Shown here piece by piece: positions 35,981-47,971 of a stretch of 64,000 bases of DNA; within the stretch, counting starts at the first letter, position 1; the number at the start of each line of letters is the position of its first letter. The DNA comes from Cymodocea nodosa (lineage: Eukaryota; Streptophyta; Magnoliopsida; Alismatales; Cymodoceaceae): contig CM072347.1 of the NCBI GenBank assembly GCA_036874045.1, positions 7,690,501 to 7,754,500 of the forward strand, given 5' to 3'. The notes beneath the pieces were generated by a model. It was not told the DNA's origin and did not search any database. It saw only the letters and a program-made list of their open reading frames with translations. The translations under genes were made by a program, and so were the position numbers.

Positions 35981-36544
35981 ATTAAAAAGAGATTTTATCT
36001 CTTGGAACCCATTTCTAAGTGGGTCCAAGAATTTTAGAGAGAGTCATATAAAAATAATCAATATTTTTAAACTTTAACTTATCTATTTCTGATAATTATT
36101 TCTACATTTATTTCTCTTAGTGTTATAATTATCAGAACATTTATCTCTATGTAAACTAGAGTTGAAATTTTCATTTCTGACATTATTTGATTACTAATTC
36201 CAATATCTGATATTCTTTAAATATGAAGAAAATTGATCAAGAATATTAAGATTCTCAAATGACTTAGCTTGATTTTTCTAAAAATTTCTTTTGAAATTGT
36301 TGCATTGTGTGCTATTATTTATATGCTGCATTTTATCAATTTGCACATATTTATCTCCCTTTTTAATCACACATGGAATAGCTTTTCTTTTACTATTCTT
36401 AGTACTGGAAATAAAGACATTATTTTTAGCAGTACCACCATGCAATATATAATTTTCAAAAGATGCATCGTATAAACCAATACCATGTTTTTCTACATTT
36501 GATATTTTACTACTAAGTTCATTTGTTATGGTTTGACTATTATT
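35981..36544 (-). pseudogene. Element C (minus): gag-pol linker region, degraded
   Basis: Corresponds to element B 26300-27020. It includes the GPTxKWVPR end of gag (about 36020) and then a stop-containing linker ending TTTTGTAGGTACAC just before the protease. It is rich in stops and in Asn/Lys codons. It links the two better-kept gag and pol parts. Confidence 0.7.
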
Positions 36545-37998
36545 TCATTTACTTAATGTAGCCTTTTGATCGCAAACCTTAATCTTTAACATATCAATTT
36601 CTGAATTTAAATCAGTAATAGTCAGTTTCAGTTTTTTAATTTCATAGATCATTTTCTTCTTATTAGCAATTAAATTTTCACAATTAGCATGCAATTTTCT
36701 TTCTATTGCAGTAAACTTTAAAATTTCCTGTGCATGCTTTTGATTTTTTTCTTTAAATTTATTCAACGTAGAGTTCAGAAAATCAATCTTATTTTCAAAT
36801 TCATCTAGCATTTTCCTAGTGTTCTTTCCTTTTTTTTTACTTTCTTATATTTTCTAGCCAATTTATTGTATTCAACAAGTAATCCATCAAAACTATCAAA
36901 ACTAGCATTTTGATCAAAGGATACCTTACTAGATTTTGCCATGAAGCATACATTTGCTAGATTTTCTTCTGAATCTAATGTTGATGAGGATTCATTGTCT
37001 GATGTTGAATCCTTTGTTTCTTCACTTTGTGAAGCTGAAGAGTCATCCCATGTTACTTTAAGTGCCATTCTCTTTTTGAATTTCTTATTCCTGAAATTCC
37101 TCCTCAAATTCTTTTTATCTTTGTTGAAAGGACAATTAGTTTGAAAGTGACTCGGCCTATTGCACTTGTAGCATATGATTTTGTCTTTCATGAATGACTT
37201 TTTTTCCATATCTCCAAATGTTTTTGCTGACCTGAAGTTCCTACGTTTCTTCAACAAATTTTTAAATTTTCTAGTCAACAATAGTAAATCATCATCAGAA
37301 TCACTAGTGACTTCTAAGATTTTATCAGCCTCAAAAGCTAGATCCTTTCTAGGATTCTTCCCTTTTGGATCAAAATGTTGTACTTCATAGGCTGTTAGAT
37401 TGCTTATGAGATCATCGAGAGTATATGTATTTAAATCTTTGGACTCTTCAATAGATGTTGTCTTTTGTGCCCAAATTTTAGTTAAAGATCTAAGGATCTT
37501 TCTTACCAAGTCTTTTTTCTCGAATTTCTTGCCTAAAGATTTTAATGAATTTACAATCTCAATAAAATGGGAAAACATATCAGAAATACATTCATTTTTG
37601 TGTATTTTAAAAAGCTCATATTTATGTACTAACATATTAATCTTAGATTCCTTGACCTGGTTAGTACCTTCGTTGGAAACTTCTAATGCATGTCATATCT
37701 CATATGCAGTTTGATATGTAGAAACTTTGTTAAATTGATCATGAGATAAAGCATAAAACAATATGTTTAAACCTTTAGCATTCAATGTCATTCGCTCCTT
37801 TTCATCAAAAGTTCAAGTATCATATGGAGTTGTAACTAACACTATAGGATTACTAATTATATGCCACAGTTTGAAATCAATTGACTAAAAGAATACTTTC
37901 ATCTTATATTTCCAATAGACATAATTGCTACCTTCGAATATAGGAGGACGATTAGTGGTCCGTCCTTCAGTCATAACTAAGATTTCAGTATTATCCAT
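36545..37998 (-). pseudogene. Element C (minus): gag
   Basis: Starts at ATG 37998 (MDNTEILVMTEG), followed by NRPPIFEGSNYVYWKYKM, the standard copia gag start. Three in-frame stops lie in the first 120 codons. An open stretch then runs 37635-36805 with KINMLVHKYELFKI, the gag core, and a CX2CX4HX4C zinc knuckle (CYKCNRPSHFQTNC, 37132-37173). A frame change near 36808 leads to a coiled-coil-like region (36811-36545). It shares order and wording with element B gag, so the two families are related. Confidence 0.9.
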
Positions 37999-38080
37999 TT
38001 TAAACAGATGATCTTGAGTAAATGACAGGAAAAATTGATTCCTAAATAGAGAAATGAAAGCTCTTAATTAGGATAAAGTG

Positions 38081-38091
38081 CTCTGATACCA
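38081..38091 (-). other. Element C primer binding site
   Basis: TGGTATCAGAG on the minus strand, two bases after the LTR end. Matches the 3' end of initiator tRNA-Met. Confidence 0.9.
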
Positions 38092-38093
38092 GT

Positions 38094-39313
38094 TGTAGAA
38101 TTGTTGTATCACAAGAGGGGGGTGAATTGTGTCTTTAGTAATTAAAATTACCAGCGAATAAAATAAGAGCACAAAACACTCATAAATAAAATTCTATTCT
38201 TTATAAACTTTAAAGACAGAATTTACAATATCTTTTCAGCTCAATCCCCTTCTTGATGATTTTAATACAGTAATGTTCGATATACAATTCAAATAGAAAA
38301 TAAAGTCTTTATTCAAAAGTAATTTTGAATTGTATAAAACTTGATCTTTATGCACATAGCTTCTTTCCTTCCTTTTGCTCAGCTTCTATATCTCTTCTTC
38401 TCTAGTTGTCGAATTTGCAAACTTCTTGCGTTTGCAGCTCTTTTTCTGAAATTGCTTGGAATTTTGAACTTCTGAAGTTGGAGAATTTTTCTAAATATGA
38501 ATATTCAAACTTAACTTTTCAGTTAGGGATCCAGATTAAATATTCAGACTTGATTTTTGAGATTGGGATCCTCTCTTGTAATGTAGCTCGTACTCTCTAT
38601 TAGTAGTCGAACTCTGTGTTCACATTTAGCATGTTCATCCACTTAATCCATAATCCACGTACTAATTTTTTTCTTTAATTCAAATTACTATCTTTTTGAA
38701 TTTTTCACTTTCTCCACTATCATTTTGAATTTCCACGATCTCCACTCATAGATTCACCGAAACTTTATCTTCTTGGAGTTTTGTGGAATATCTTCTAAGC
38801 CTTCATTTTAGTCAAATACTTATCCTTTAAGTATTGTAAAAACTCGAATATTTATCTGTAACTCTTCAAGTTTTTGCACCTACAAAACACATGACTGAAC
38901 ATAGCAAACTTATCTGTTCATTAGTCATTTTATAAAACTCGAACAGTTATCTATCCATGCGTATAAAAACTCGAACAGTTATCTAACTCTTTGATTTTCA
39001 TTACTGAACGCACATGGAGAACACGTGACAACTTAAAATATTAAAAACACACGTGTAGATAACTTAACTATACAAGTTTTTAACATAACTTTTCGACTAA
39101 ATCAAAACGTTAACTATCCGAAAGTTTAACTGTGAAATGCTAACTATCCGAAAACTTTAACTATTCAAAAATTGTAACTATTTGAAATTTTAAATGAAAC
39201 TTTCTGATAACTTGTCAACATTTAATTACGTGACTATTATACTTAGAAAATATTATTTAGACTTATTTAAAAACTTTAATAAAGCATTCATCATCAAAAA
39301 AAAATTCCTTACA
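38094..39313 (-). repeat. Element C 5' LTR
   Basis: 1220 bp on the minus strand, TGTAAGGAATTTTTTTTTG to AATTCTACA. It matches the 3' LTR of copy A (5623-6796), including the CGAA-type AGTTA inverted repeats (about 38930-39180) and the CACAATTCACCCCCC block (38118). The matching 3' LTR of this element is not in the window, so no TSD can be tested. Confidence 0.9.
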
Positions 39314-39315
39314 GA

Positions 39316-39660
39316 TGTTTTTATTATGTGAAATTGCCTAATAAATGGCTAAATTCCTTTGTGAACAACAAATTTAATTAAAAGTTACTAATGAGGCTTG
39401 TGGAGTTAACTTAAGTCTACGAAGGTAGTCCGTTGAGTCAATAGTAAGTCAACAGAGTACGTAATTCAATACACATAAATCTCTTAGTTGTAAAAATTAA
39501 AATAGTACGAAATTTTTACTCAATCTCTATGAGATCGACCTACACTTGTATATTTATGCAATAGACATAGTACACTTGTAGTTAAAAAAACAAATTAGAT
39601 TTAATATCTAATTATTGAAAATTATTTGTTTACTTCTAAAAAGAAATTATAAATATATAT
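39316..39660 (+). mobile_element. Gypsy LTR fragment, diverged (G1-related)
   Basis: Resembles the last third of the G1/G2 LTR: ATTGCCTAATAAATGGCTAAATTCC, GGAGTTAACTTAAGTC, a GAGATCGACCTACACTTGTA block and a TTTGTTTACTTCTAAAAAG end. It is closest to the reverse complement of 51850-52092, so both are one subfamily. It is cut on the left by the element C LTR. Confidence 0.75.
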
Positions 39661-41491
39661 TTAAAGCAAACGAAATTCACACAAACACTTTACTACCACA
39701 TCAAGTATATAATTATCAAAAGATATATAAAATGAGTCAACATATTTTCCTTTAATTTTGCAATTTGTTATGAATAGAAAGTCAAATGTAATGTTTTTTT
39801 TTACTATTGGTCAAAACCAATGTGATTCAATTATTCTATATAGACTATTAGTACAAACTCGAATAAAATACTTAATGTAATTTTGAAGTTGAATGATGTA
39901 CTTATTACAACACCTTCTTCTTCAACCCTAAGTAGAATTATGAATGATCCAATCTCTATTTTAAGATAAATACTTTCATTAATGTAGTTTAATTTTATAT
40001 GAAATTTGTTTTGTCAAATTTGATATAATTATGTTAACAATATTGTATCGATGTTGTTGATGAAACACATATCAAGGCTACTATTTATGGACAATAAACA
40101 ATAAAGTTCAAAAAAAAAAAGGAGAGTTGACATAAAATATTATGGTTACATACAATTTTGACATAGAATTTACTTATATTCTTAATAGTTAAGAATGATT
40201 AGTAGTTGATGTTCAAATCATTTGAAATATAATTACAAGATGTAATGCTTTCAAGGTTACCCTAGGTATGTAATTTAAGTGAAATTGTTAAACTTATTCT
40301 TTTATTTATACTAATCTATAATTATATATAGATAAGTTTTACTTAATTGATGTTGGTTATCCAAATGGCCTTGAATTTATTTATTTATATCAAGGTATGA
40401 GATATTATTTATCCAAATATGATAGTAATTAGCTTTCAATAAATGTAGTGGGAAACTTTAATTATAGACTTTCATAGTTAAGAATAACAATCGAGTGCAC
40501 CTTTAAAGTTGCAAAGTATGATTTTGCTATTTTATGGGGGCACATACCTTATCTATTTAAAACATAAGTTAAAATTGTCATTATTTACTTCTTACTTCAC
40601 AATTATATATATAGAGCTAATATAACATATTTATTAAAAGATTTAGAAGATAAGTTAGCTAAATTTGATCTTAAAAATGAAGATATTGAAATTGTTAAAG
40701 AAGAGCATTCACAAATAAATATTATTTAGAAATAACATAAGAACAAAAGAAAAATATAATAGATAAAATATATAACAACATTATGAATGTTAGTTTTAAA
40801 TCATTTCAAATATAATGATTTGTGTTATGTTATGTTGAATTAAATATTTAAACTTTTCATATTGAGAATTGTTATTTATGTTGAGAACTTTACTTTAATA
40901 AGTAGTATTTATGTCATTGTTGATAAATAAATAAGTGTAATAAATAATAAAAAATAAAAAATAAAAATATTATAAAGAAAAGAAAAGAAAGTAAATAATA
41001 AATAAATAAGTAATAATTATTGAAGTACTTTGATTTACTATCATATCCAAAATAATCTAATTTCTAACATTTTGTTATACACAAATGTGTAAAAATTTTG
41101 ATTTTCTTAACTTTCTATCACATACATAAATATCTTAAATTTCTAGACTTTCTATTTTCGTCCATTTTAAACTTTTTATTTCTTTTATTTCTAAACTTTT
41201 TAACATACACAGCTAAATCGTTAATATGTAGTTCACTTTTATTAAAAAATATCATCTTTTCCAAGGTCGTTTCTATTGTAATATTTTTAAAACGGAAAAA
41301 GAAAGAGAGATATCGAACAAAAAATAAAAAATAAAATTATCAAAAAATAAAATAAAAGTGAAAAAGACAATCATAGTGTCTGCTTGTGGGCAGGCGCTCG
41401 TCACCATGTCCCATTCCATTGGTTCCTTTTCTTTTTTCTTTCCTTGTTCTCGGTAAGTACACCGTCTGTCTAGGAGAAGCGAAACGGAAGC
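39661..41491. other. AT-rich intergenic DNA 5' of the polygalacturonase pseudogene
   Basis: Strongly AT-rich with A- and T-runs and no gene, LTR or hairpin array that I can recognise. GC content rises sharply from about 41380, where the 5' region of the pseudogene begins. Short open frames (for example 41098-41334) are low-complexity. Confidence 0.6.
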
Positions 41492-43053
41492 ATGGGGTGG
41501 AGCGATGGTTGTTCGGTTAGACGGTTTACCCCCTTCGTCATCGTCGTCTTGTTAATGGTGCTGATCGCCTGCGGTCTGGACGGAAACTAACCCGTCTGCA
41601 CAGGGCGTGGTGCATCCTTTCATCCGGTGAGTAGTGCTGTCTCTCTCTCTCTTGCTGCGTTTCAACAGCCCAGATCAGACAGGGCCTGTCTCTCTTGGAG
41701 ATGGATTGCTGGAGCTTCTTTCAGATGGATGGGTGGTGGTGATGCAGGTTTCCTCCTCAAGACTGCCGGCGGCGGCGATGGTGGCTGCTTCCTATTCACG
41801 GGGATCACGTGTATACCACGTGACGGGTTACGGTGCAGATCCCACCGGGGAGTCCAACGCTTCGGACGCAATCACGCGCGCCATCTCGGACGCCTTCTCT
41901 CCGCTTTCTGGCCGTCAGTGGCTGGCCTGAATTCCGGACCTCGATCGCGCAGAAGTTCACCTCGACGGTGTCTCGCACCTGGTCTCCTCCCGCATTCGGT
42001 TCCCTTCCTCCGGTGGAGGTAATTTTAAGGTATGCTCACCGAACGTACACATCTCGTGTTACAATACAAATCATTCAATAGGTCATACATATTAGTAGCT
42101 CGGTGGTTTAAGACAAGGGGAGAAATCATTTACCACTTGCCAATATCTAGGAAAACTTCAATTTCGATTACGATATTGTGGAAATTCAGATACATAGCGG
42201 ATCGTTGCATGCATCGGACAAGGTTCCGGCCGATGTATATTTAATCGAGCTCCGATCGACGCCTTCATCCATAGACTACGATTTCGTCACCCTCCGGGAC
42301 GTGATACTCGAGCGCAACTACCGTTGCGGAGGCGCCGGTGTTGTGAATTCCCTCCGCACCGTCATCGACAACCTCTACATCACGCACTTCGCCACCGATG
42401 GCATTCTCGTCAAAGGCGGTCACGAGACCTACGTCCGCAACACCTATATCGGCCAGCACATCACCGCCGGGCAGGCCCGGTAAGAAGAACCTCTCCGGGA
42501 ACGACAACGTCGAGACCAACACCGTCATCTTCTCAGCCGCCACTGTCGTCATCGTCACCGGTCAAGCCAACACACTCTCCAACGTTCATTGCTATAACAT
42601 GGATCATCGCGGAGGACCCCGTGCAGCTCCACGTTTTGGGCAGTTTCTTCCTCGGAGACGTAAACGTCGTGCTGAAGTCGGTCAAACGGGATACGCGGGG
42701 CGTCGACATCGTAAACAACATTTTCTCCAGAGCGACAAGGGAGTCGACATCGTGAAGTTGGACGGGAGGTTCACGACGGTGGAGCCGGTAGTGGTGTACG
42801 GGAACAGTGCCTAGGGAATGAGGTCGCGGTCGACGATGGGGAGAATGAGGGTGGAGGGGAACGGGACGAGGTGGACGGCCTGACTTATCGCCGGTGCTGC
42901 TGTTCCCGGACAGGATCGACCACGTCCAGTACACCATGTGATGAAAGATGCGGTGGCGGCGTTCGTAAGAACGTTACGGGGAACAAGGTGGTGGTGGAGT
43001 CAGACAAGCCGGTGACGGCCAGCATTGATGTCTCTGCGAGGCAAGCGGTTTGA
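41492..43053 (+). pseudogene. QUARTET3-type polygalacturonase pseudogene
   Basis: GC-rich remnant of a secreted pectin-degrading enzyme of the QRT3 class (glycoside hydrolase 28, right-handed beta-helix). ATG at 41492 opens a signal-peptide-like start (hydrophobic FVIVVLLMVLIACG) that stops at TAA 41588. The body then shows VYHVTGYGADPTGE (41811), an in-frame TGA at 41928, DGVSHLVSSRIRFPSSGG to a GT donor at 42030, a 160-bp intron, exon 2 from 42190 (GSLHASDKVPADVYLIEL), THFATDGILVKGGHETYV (42390), NDNVETNTVIFSA, VHCYNM, AEDPVQLHVLGSFFLGD (42610), GVDIVNN, VDIVKLDGRFTTVE, RMRVEGNGTRW, LFPDRIDHVQYTM and VTGNKVVVESDKPVTASIDV to a stop at 43053. Breaks: two nonsense codons early, frame changes near 42478, 42740 and 42890, stops near 42814 and 42881, and missing codons after CYNM (~42600). 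The splice sites survive, so decay is fairly recent. Confidence 0.85.
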
Positions 43054-43813
43054 AACTGCGGTTTATTCAGTCGTGTGGAGAAGTGTGATGACCTTCCAAA
43101 GATTTCCCCGTGGGCCATAGAAGTTTGGAATCGAAGCAGAGGATTCCGGTTACCCAAAGGAAACATTTCTTGGATGCCCAGTGTCCCACCCTACCTTTTT
43201 GATATGGCTTGACTTTCTCTTTCTATTCCTTTATTGGTAACAAGCCGGCTCTTTCATGTGAAGGTTGGAGTTATTTGATGCAACCTTTGTACGTTATGGG
43301 TGTGATGCCTGTACTACTTGCAATAATTAAGCAACATGCATGGTAATGAATGGAGCCATATGGCTGAGTTTATCTTTATCTTCCCATATATTGCTAGCTA
43401 GCACTGTCCATAGAAAAAGAATTTGTGGAATAGAAACTTGACAAGTGCAGTATTAAGTTAATAACGCGCTTATGAGCAGTTTATATTTTAGCATGTATGA
43501 TTTTCAAGATAGCAACTTGTTCTAGTTCTTGTAATTAAACAAATGATTTTGGCAGCTCCAGATACGGTGGTAGCTTCAGGTTTCATACATTTGTAGCAGT
43601 GTGAAAGAAAAGAAGAGTTGCTCTTGGTGCTGTGGCTATATACATATATAATATCATATTGGTAGAAATAGAGGAGTTGAACTGGAGCATGACCTGTCAT
43701 CACATTTGCAAAAACAAGTGAAAATCATCAACGATCGATCCTTGTAGTTTTTATTCGCATTCAAGGAAAATACAGATGTCCAGCTCCATGGATAACATGT
43801 ATTAATTAATTAT
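43054..43813. other. Spacer between convergent pectin genes
   Basis: 760 bp between the stop of the pseudogene (+) and the stop of the pectin methylesterase (-). It should hold both 3' untranslated regions. A TATATACATATATAATATC stretch lies near 43635. No ORF or repeat family recognised. Confidence 0.6.
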
Positions 43814-45435
43814 CTAGGCGAACGGTTGCAACCATTGGCCGCCATCAATATACGAAGAATTAAGAAAACCGGAGGCTTGGGTGTCATTAAGCTTCAGAAC
43901 ATAGGGTGCCCTCAGATGTCGGTCCGCACCTTTCCCGCTGCACTTGTACTCTCCGAAGAAGATGGTCCTGATTAATTAGTTAATGTTATTAATAAAGGGA
44001 CAGAGACAAATTAAAATGTTATTTATTGGTTAATTACCAAGATAGATATCTCTTAATTTTAACTATATGTGTGTGTGTGCGTGCGTACTTGTCTCTTGTA
44101 TGGTCGTTCAAGTCGTTCCAGCCTTCCGGTGAGATAACATCGGACATGAAGGTGTAGGCGAACACGACACGAGCAAACGGTTTCCATGCCCGTCCCAACC
44201 AGATTCTTCCCGTTCCGCCCAGGGTGCAGTTGACGAAGGCAAATCCCGTGTCGTCGTCTCCCGAGGACCGGCCGTGGGCCGTCACCGACCCGTCGATGTA
44301 TTTCACTCCCGCAGGCACTGGAGTTGCTATGGAGTTCACCCGACAGTTCTGAAACGTGAACGACAACGATCGTGATTGGATCCAGTCCGAAATATATATA
44401 CATATCGATGGTTTTTTTTTTTTTCTTTTTCTACCTCGTAGAGCGATCTTCCATCTCCAAAGATGAAATCGATGGAGCCCTGGATGTAGCACTCCTTGAA
44501 GTAATGCCTACCCTTGTCGTCGTGAAGCGTGTCTTGCGCTCCGAAGAATCCACATCCCCAGAAAGCCGCCCGGTCGCCGCCTACCCTGATCGCCACCGCT
44601 TGCGCCCCAACCGCGCCGGGCTTCGGTATTGGGGCGACGTTCTGGTGGCGTCGTTTATGTATATATCAATTTACATATCAATCGTTGGAATATTAACCAT
44701 CAAATATTATTATTATTATATTAATGAGAAACATTAAGCAACCATGAAGCTTATGTTCTTGGCCACGAAGTTGGCGCTGAAGACAGAGACGGAAGCGCTG
44801 AAGAAGGTGCCGTGGGAAGAGTTGGCCGTGTCGTTCCAGACGATGGCCGTCACGTCCAGACCTTGCCCTTGAAATGTGATGTCCGGTTTGGTCTTTGGAA
44901 TGGTCACCTTCTCGCTGAACACAATTCACAGCGCCCACCTTCTTTGTCAGAATATTGAAAACCTTGTATTTATCTTATCTCTACATGAATGTATGTATAG
45001 ACACACACACACACACAAATAGATGCCGGTGGCTTACTAATAGATGCCCTTGTTGATCCATATGATCGTCCTCTTTTCATTGTCATTGACGACTGCATCG
45101 ACGGCAGCCTGGACGGACGTGAAATTGCAGCATCCTCTGCAATCAACGCACAATGTGTTAGCGTTCGTGTCGCGAGGAAGCTGGGCTTGAAGGTCGTCGT
45201 CGTTGCACAGGGTCTGGTTCGACTCCTTCCGCTTATGGTGGTGGCCATGATGATGATGATGGTGGTGGCGTTTAAAGCTAGTAAGCGTTAGGATGGCGCC
45301 TGGGTCAACCTGGACGTCGATAAGCGGCCAGGTGAGCAGGGGTGAAGGATGATTCCTCCAATTCATCACTTGCACGGCCAGCCATGCAGCAAGAACGGAG
45401 AAGAAGAGAGCGAGAGGTGCCCTTTGGAAATTCAT
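43814..45435 (-). CDS. Pectin methylesterase (pectinesterase), five exons, 396 aa
   Basis: De-esterifies cell-wall homogalacturonan, releasing methanol (EC 3.1.1.11, carbohydrate esterase 8), in the apoplast. Exons on minus: 45435-45038, 44914-44743, 44641-44435, 44348-44089, 43967-43814. All four introns (86-123 bp) are GT-AG and the frame is continuous to TAG at 43816-43814. The start at 45435 (MNFQRAPLA) puts a hydrophobic signal/anchor at residues 6-23; in-frame Met codons upstream, for example 45450, are possible. Catalytic residues are all present: YYEKV (132-136), QAVA (Gln204), GAQDTL (Gln226, Asp227), SIDFIFG (Asp248), LGRAW (Arg312, Trp314). There is no PME-inhibitor pro-domain, so it is type II, near the Arabidopsis PME15/53/68 group by wording, not QRT1. 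Odd: a His-rich tract at residues 57-67. It lies tail to tail with the pseudogenised polygalacturonase. Confidence 0.93.
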
Positions 45436-47971
45436 GTTGGTTGGAGGCATGAGTGAGCAACGCACGTACATTGGTAAGGCAGATTTGGCTTTAAGAAGAT
45501 AGCTGAGATTTTTTCTTTTTTCAATTCTTCTGTAATCATCATCAACATTCGAATGAATTCCACTACGAAAAGTTGATCGATGGAGGTGGAAAGCAGCGGA
45601 CACTCCACCGAGGAGATCTCGATCGCATGCTTGGCTTTTCGAAGCAGAAGGATATGTTGCATGCCTTGCAAATCACCCTTCCCCTTTTTTATGCTTGGGA
45701 TGGGAATGGACCGTGGGCTTTACTTGAAGGAGAGAAAGCCGGCGGCCTCCACCATTAATTCCATGATTAACTGACACGGAAGGAAATTGATCGATCGAAA
45801 GCCTGCGGTGCTGCAGCTGTCACATGCATGAACCTTTCGTTCTTTAGTTCACATAAATTAAAAAGAAAATTGTTTATTAACATAAATATCATTTAGTTAT
45901 GTTAAAATATCATAAATGTCATTAATCCATCATTTTACTAACATAAATAATAATAATAATAATAATAATAATAAGTATGTTCTTCTCCTGTTGTGTCAAA
46001 CGATGTATACCTTAAAATCATATTCCTTTTTTTTTCTGAGAGAAGGAAGAATTAAATATGGCGGTTCTAAGGGATTAAATAATATTGCTGCTGCAGGTAC
46101 TGAATTTGATTGGGTTTTGGATTATTTTTCTACATATTAGAGTGAAATCTGGAAGCTGAGGGTTTCACTGGGAAGCTAACTCGTATATGATTTTCGTAAG
46201 AATTTCTATTTAAAATTTTGTCAAGAGATTATTTATTAGTTTGAAGTGGTAGTATTTGGAATTTGAATGACTGCACAATTACAAAAGACTGAAGGACATT
46301 TTGGGGCATCAAATATTTCGGCCGCAATTTGTATCTCGCTTTATTTTTATAATCATCTTATCATGCATTGTCAATCTTTATTGTCATATTTGGAAGTGTG
46401 GGGATTTTGAAAATATCATTCGAACTTTGGATTTTTATCTGAAAAGTTATTCTTAGAATTAAATTTCAAAAAAATTGAATCGAATTTGAATGTTAGTAAA
46501 TTCGATCCAAAAAATATCCAGATATTTCAAAAGAAAGTTTTACTTGACACTTACCGTTGAGCTTCAAGTGATTTTTTTGTTACATATTTGTGAGGGGTTT
46601 TTGATGAGATTTATCACAACAACGTTTTTCATAAAGTTCTGAATAATAACTGCTACCATATATATTTTCAACCAAATAAAATCGCACCGACGACATCACC
46701 GGAAAGCTCTGGGAACACTCTATTCATATATCTTTAGATGTTGTAAGGCCTCTTCTCCCATCTCGAGGAATAGATAAAAACCATGGAAATTTTCAATAAA
46801 GATAAGCCAACATGTCAATCATTAGTCATAACATAATCTACAAATTAACTTCACATGTAACCATAATTTCAAACAATTCGGTTTCATAATTAGTTGCAAG
46901 AAATGGATGCTTGGGATGACTGACTGTGTTATTCTTGTGAGGTTTGCTTTAATGGGATGTCTTAACTCGTGCTTATAATTTGTTAATGCAGTTATATTGT
47001 TGTTTGGTTGTTATTTTTGTATTTGTTAAGTTTGTTTTAAGACATTCTTTTGTTTATTGAAAAAGGCTGATGGGTGTGCTCGAACATGACACATCGCATC
47101 ATTTGCGTTCGCATGTGCGGTGTCATTGTTCGTTTCTTCATTCTTTATTTATTTTCTCTTCTACTCCATTCCTTTTAAGGAATCATTCTAATGCTTTGGA
47201 AATATTTTTGATATATTGTGTTGCTTCTTCATATCGTTTTTCAGATCAAAGTCGTGAAGAATTTTATTTTGATATCAGAATTGTAAGGTTGTGGAGGTAG
47301 TGAAAGTAAATACCCATATTTAGTAGGTATTAATCTTGCAAACTTTGTTTTTATAAAACTTAAAAGGTGAAGTTTATATACCTAAAATTAGATAAAAATG
47401 AATTTAAATTCTGTTTAATTTCAAATGTCAAAATATTTATACATATGGAATTACAATTCCAACAAAAATTACAATTTCATATTATAAGGTAAAAGTATGA
47501 ATCTAATTTCTTGTTTCCTTAAATGAAAGTTTCGGTTTCACCCTTACTCCCATCTTTATCTTGACACTACTGCAACTTCATGTCATTTGACCACCACTAT
47601 TATAGGTTGTGAGTCTTTAGGAACTTCTTTAGGTCCTTTGACATCATGACATGCTTGATGACTACAGCATCAAAGCTATTGTCCACCTTAACCACTCCTA
47701 CTAAACCACTTACACTATCGTTGTCATTGTTGACGTTGTTGGTGCACTTGGTGGAGTCGGTGTAGTGACAACAAATGTAGTCACTCCTCTCGACGTAAAG
47801 ATGGGAAACCCACTTTTTCATGCTCTTGGAAGACATCTTTTATTTGCACAACAACCTTGATTATCGCAACATTGTCATTCAATGAGAATACTCTAATCCT
47901 CCTCGTTGAGCTCACTTTCTTTGTGATGCTACTCAAGCTCATCACTAGTGAAATGGAAGGTAGGTTAAACA
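45436..47971. other. Upstream region of the pectin methylesterase and intergenic DNA
   Basis: The first few hundred bases should hold the promoter and 5' untranslated region of the minus-strand gene; I see no certain TATA box. An (AAT)n microsatellite lies at 45946-45974. From about 46140 to 47970 the sequence is AT-rich, with a few short open frames (47070-47300 +, 47600-48044 -) that resemble nothing I know. No element ends seen. Confidence 0.55.
45946..45974. repeat. (AAT)n microsatellite
   Basis: About nine perfect ATA/AAT units upstream of the pectin methylesterase. Confidence 0.95.

Noticed and set aside
41627..42937. Overlapping open frames in all directions in the GC-rich block
   Set aside because: Shadows of the polygalacturonase pseudogene; only the frames that carry its motifs were kept.
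43814..45435. Pectin methylesterase as the QRT1 orthologue
   Set aside because: The wording around the active site ([21 protein letters not shown]) fits the PME15/53/68 group better than QRT1.
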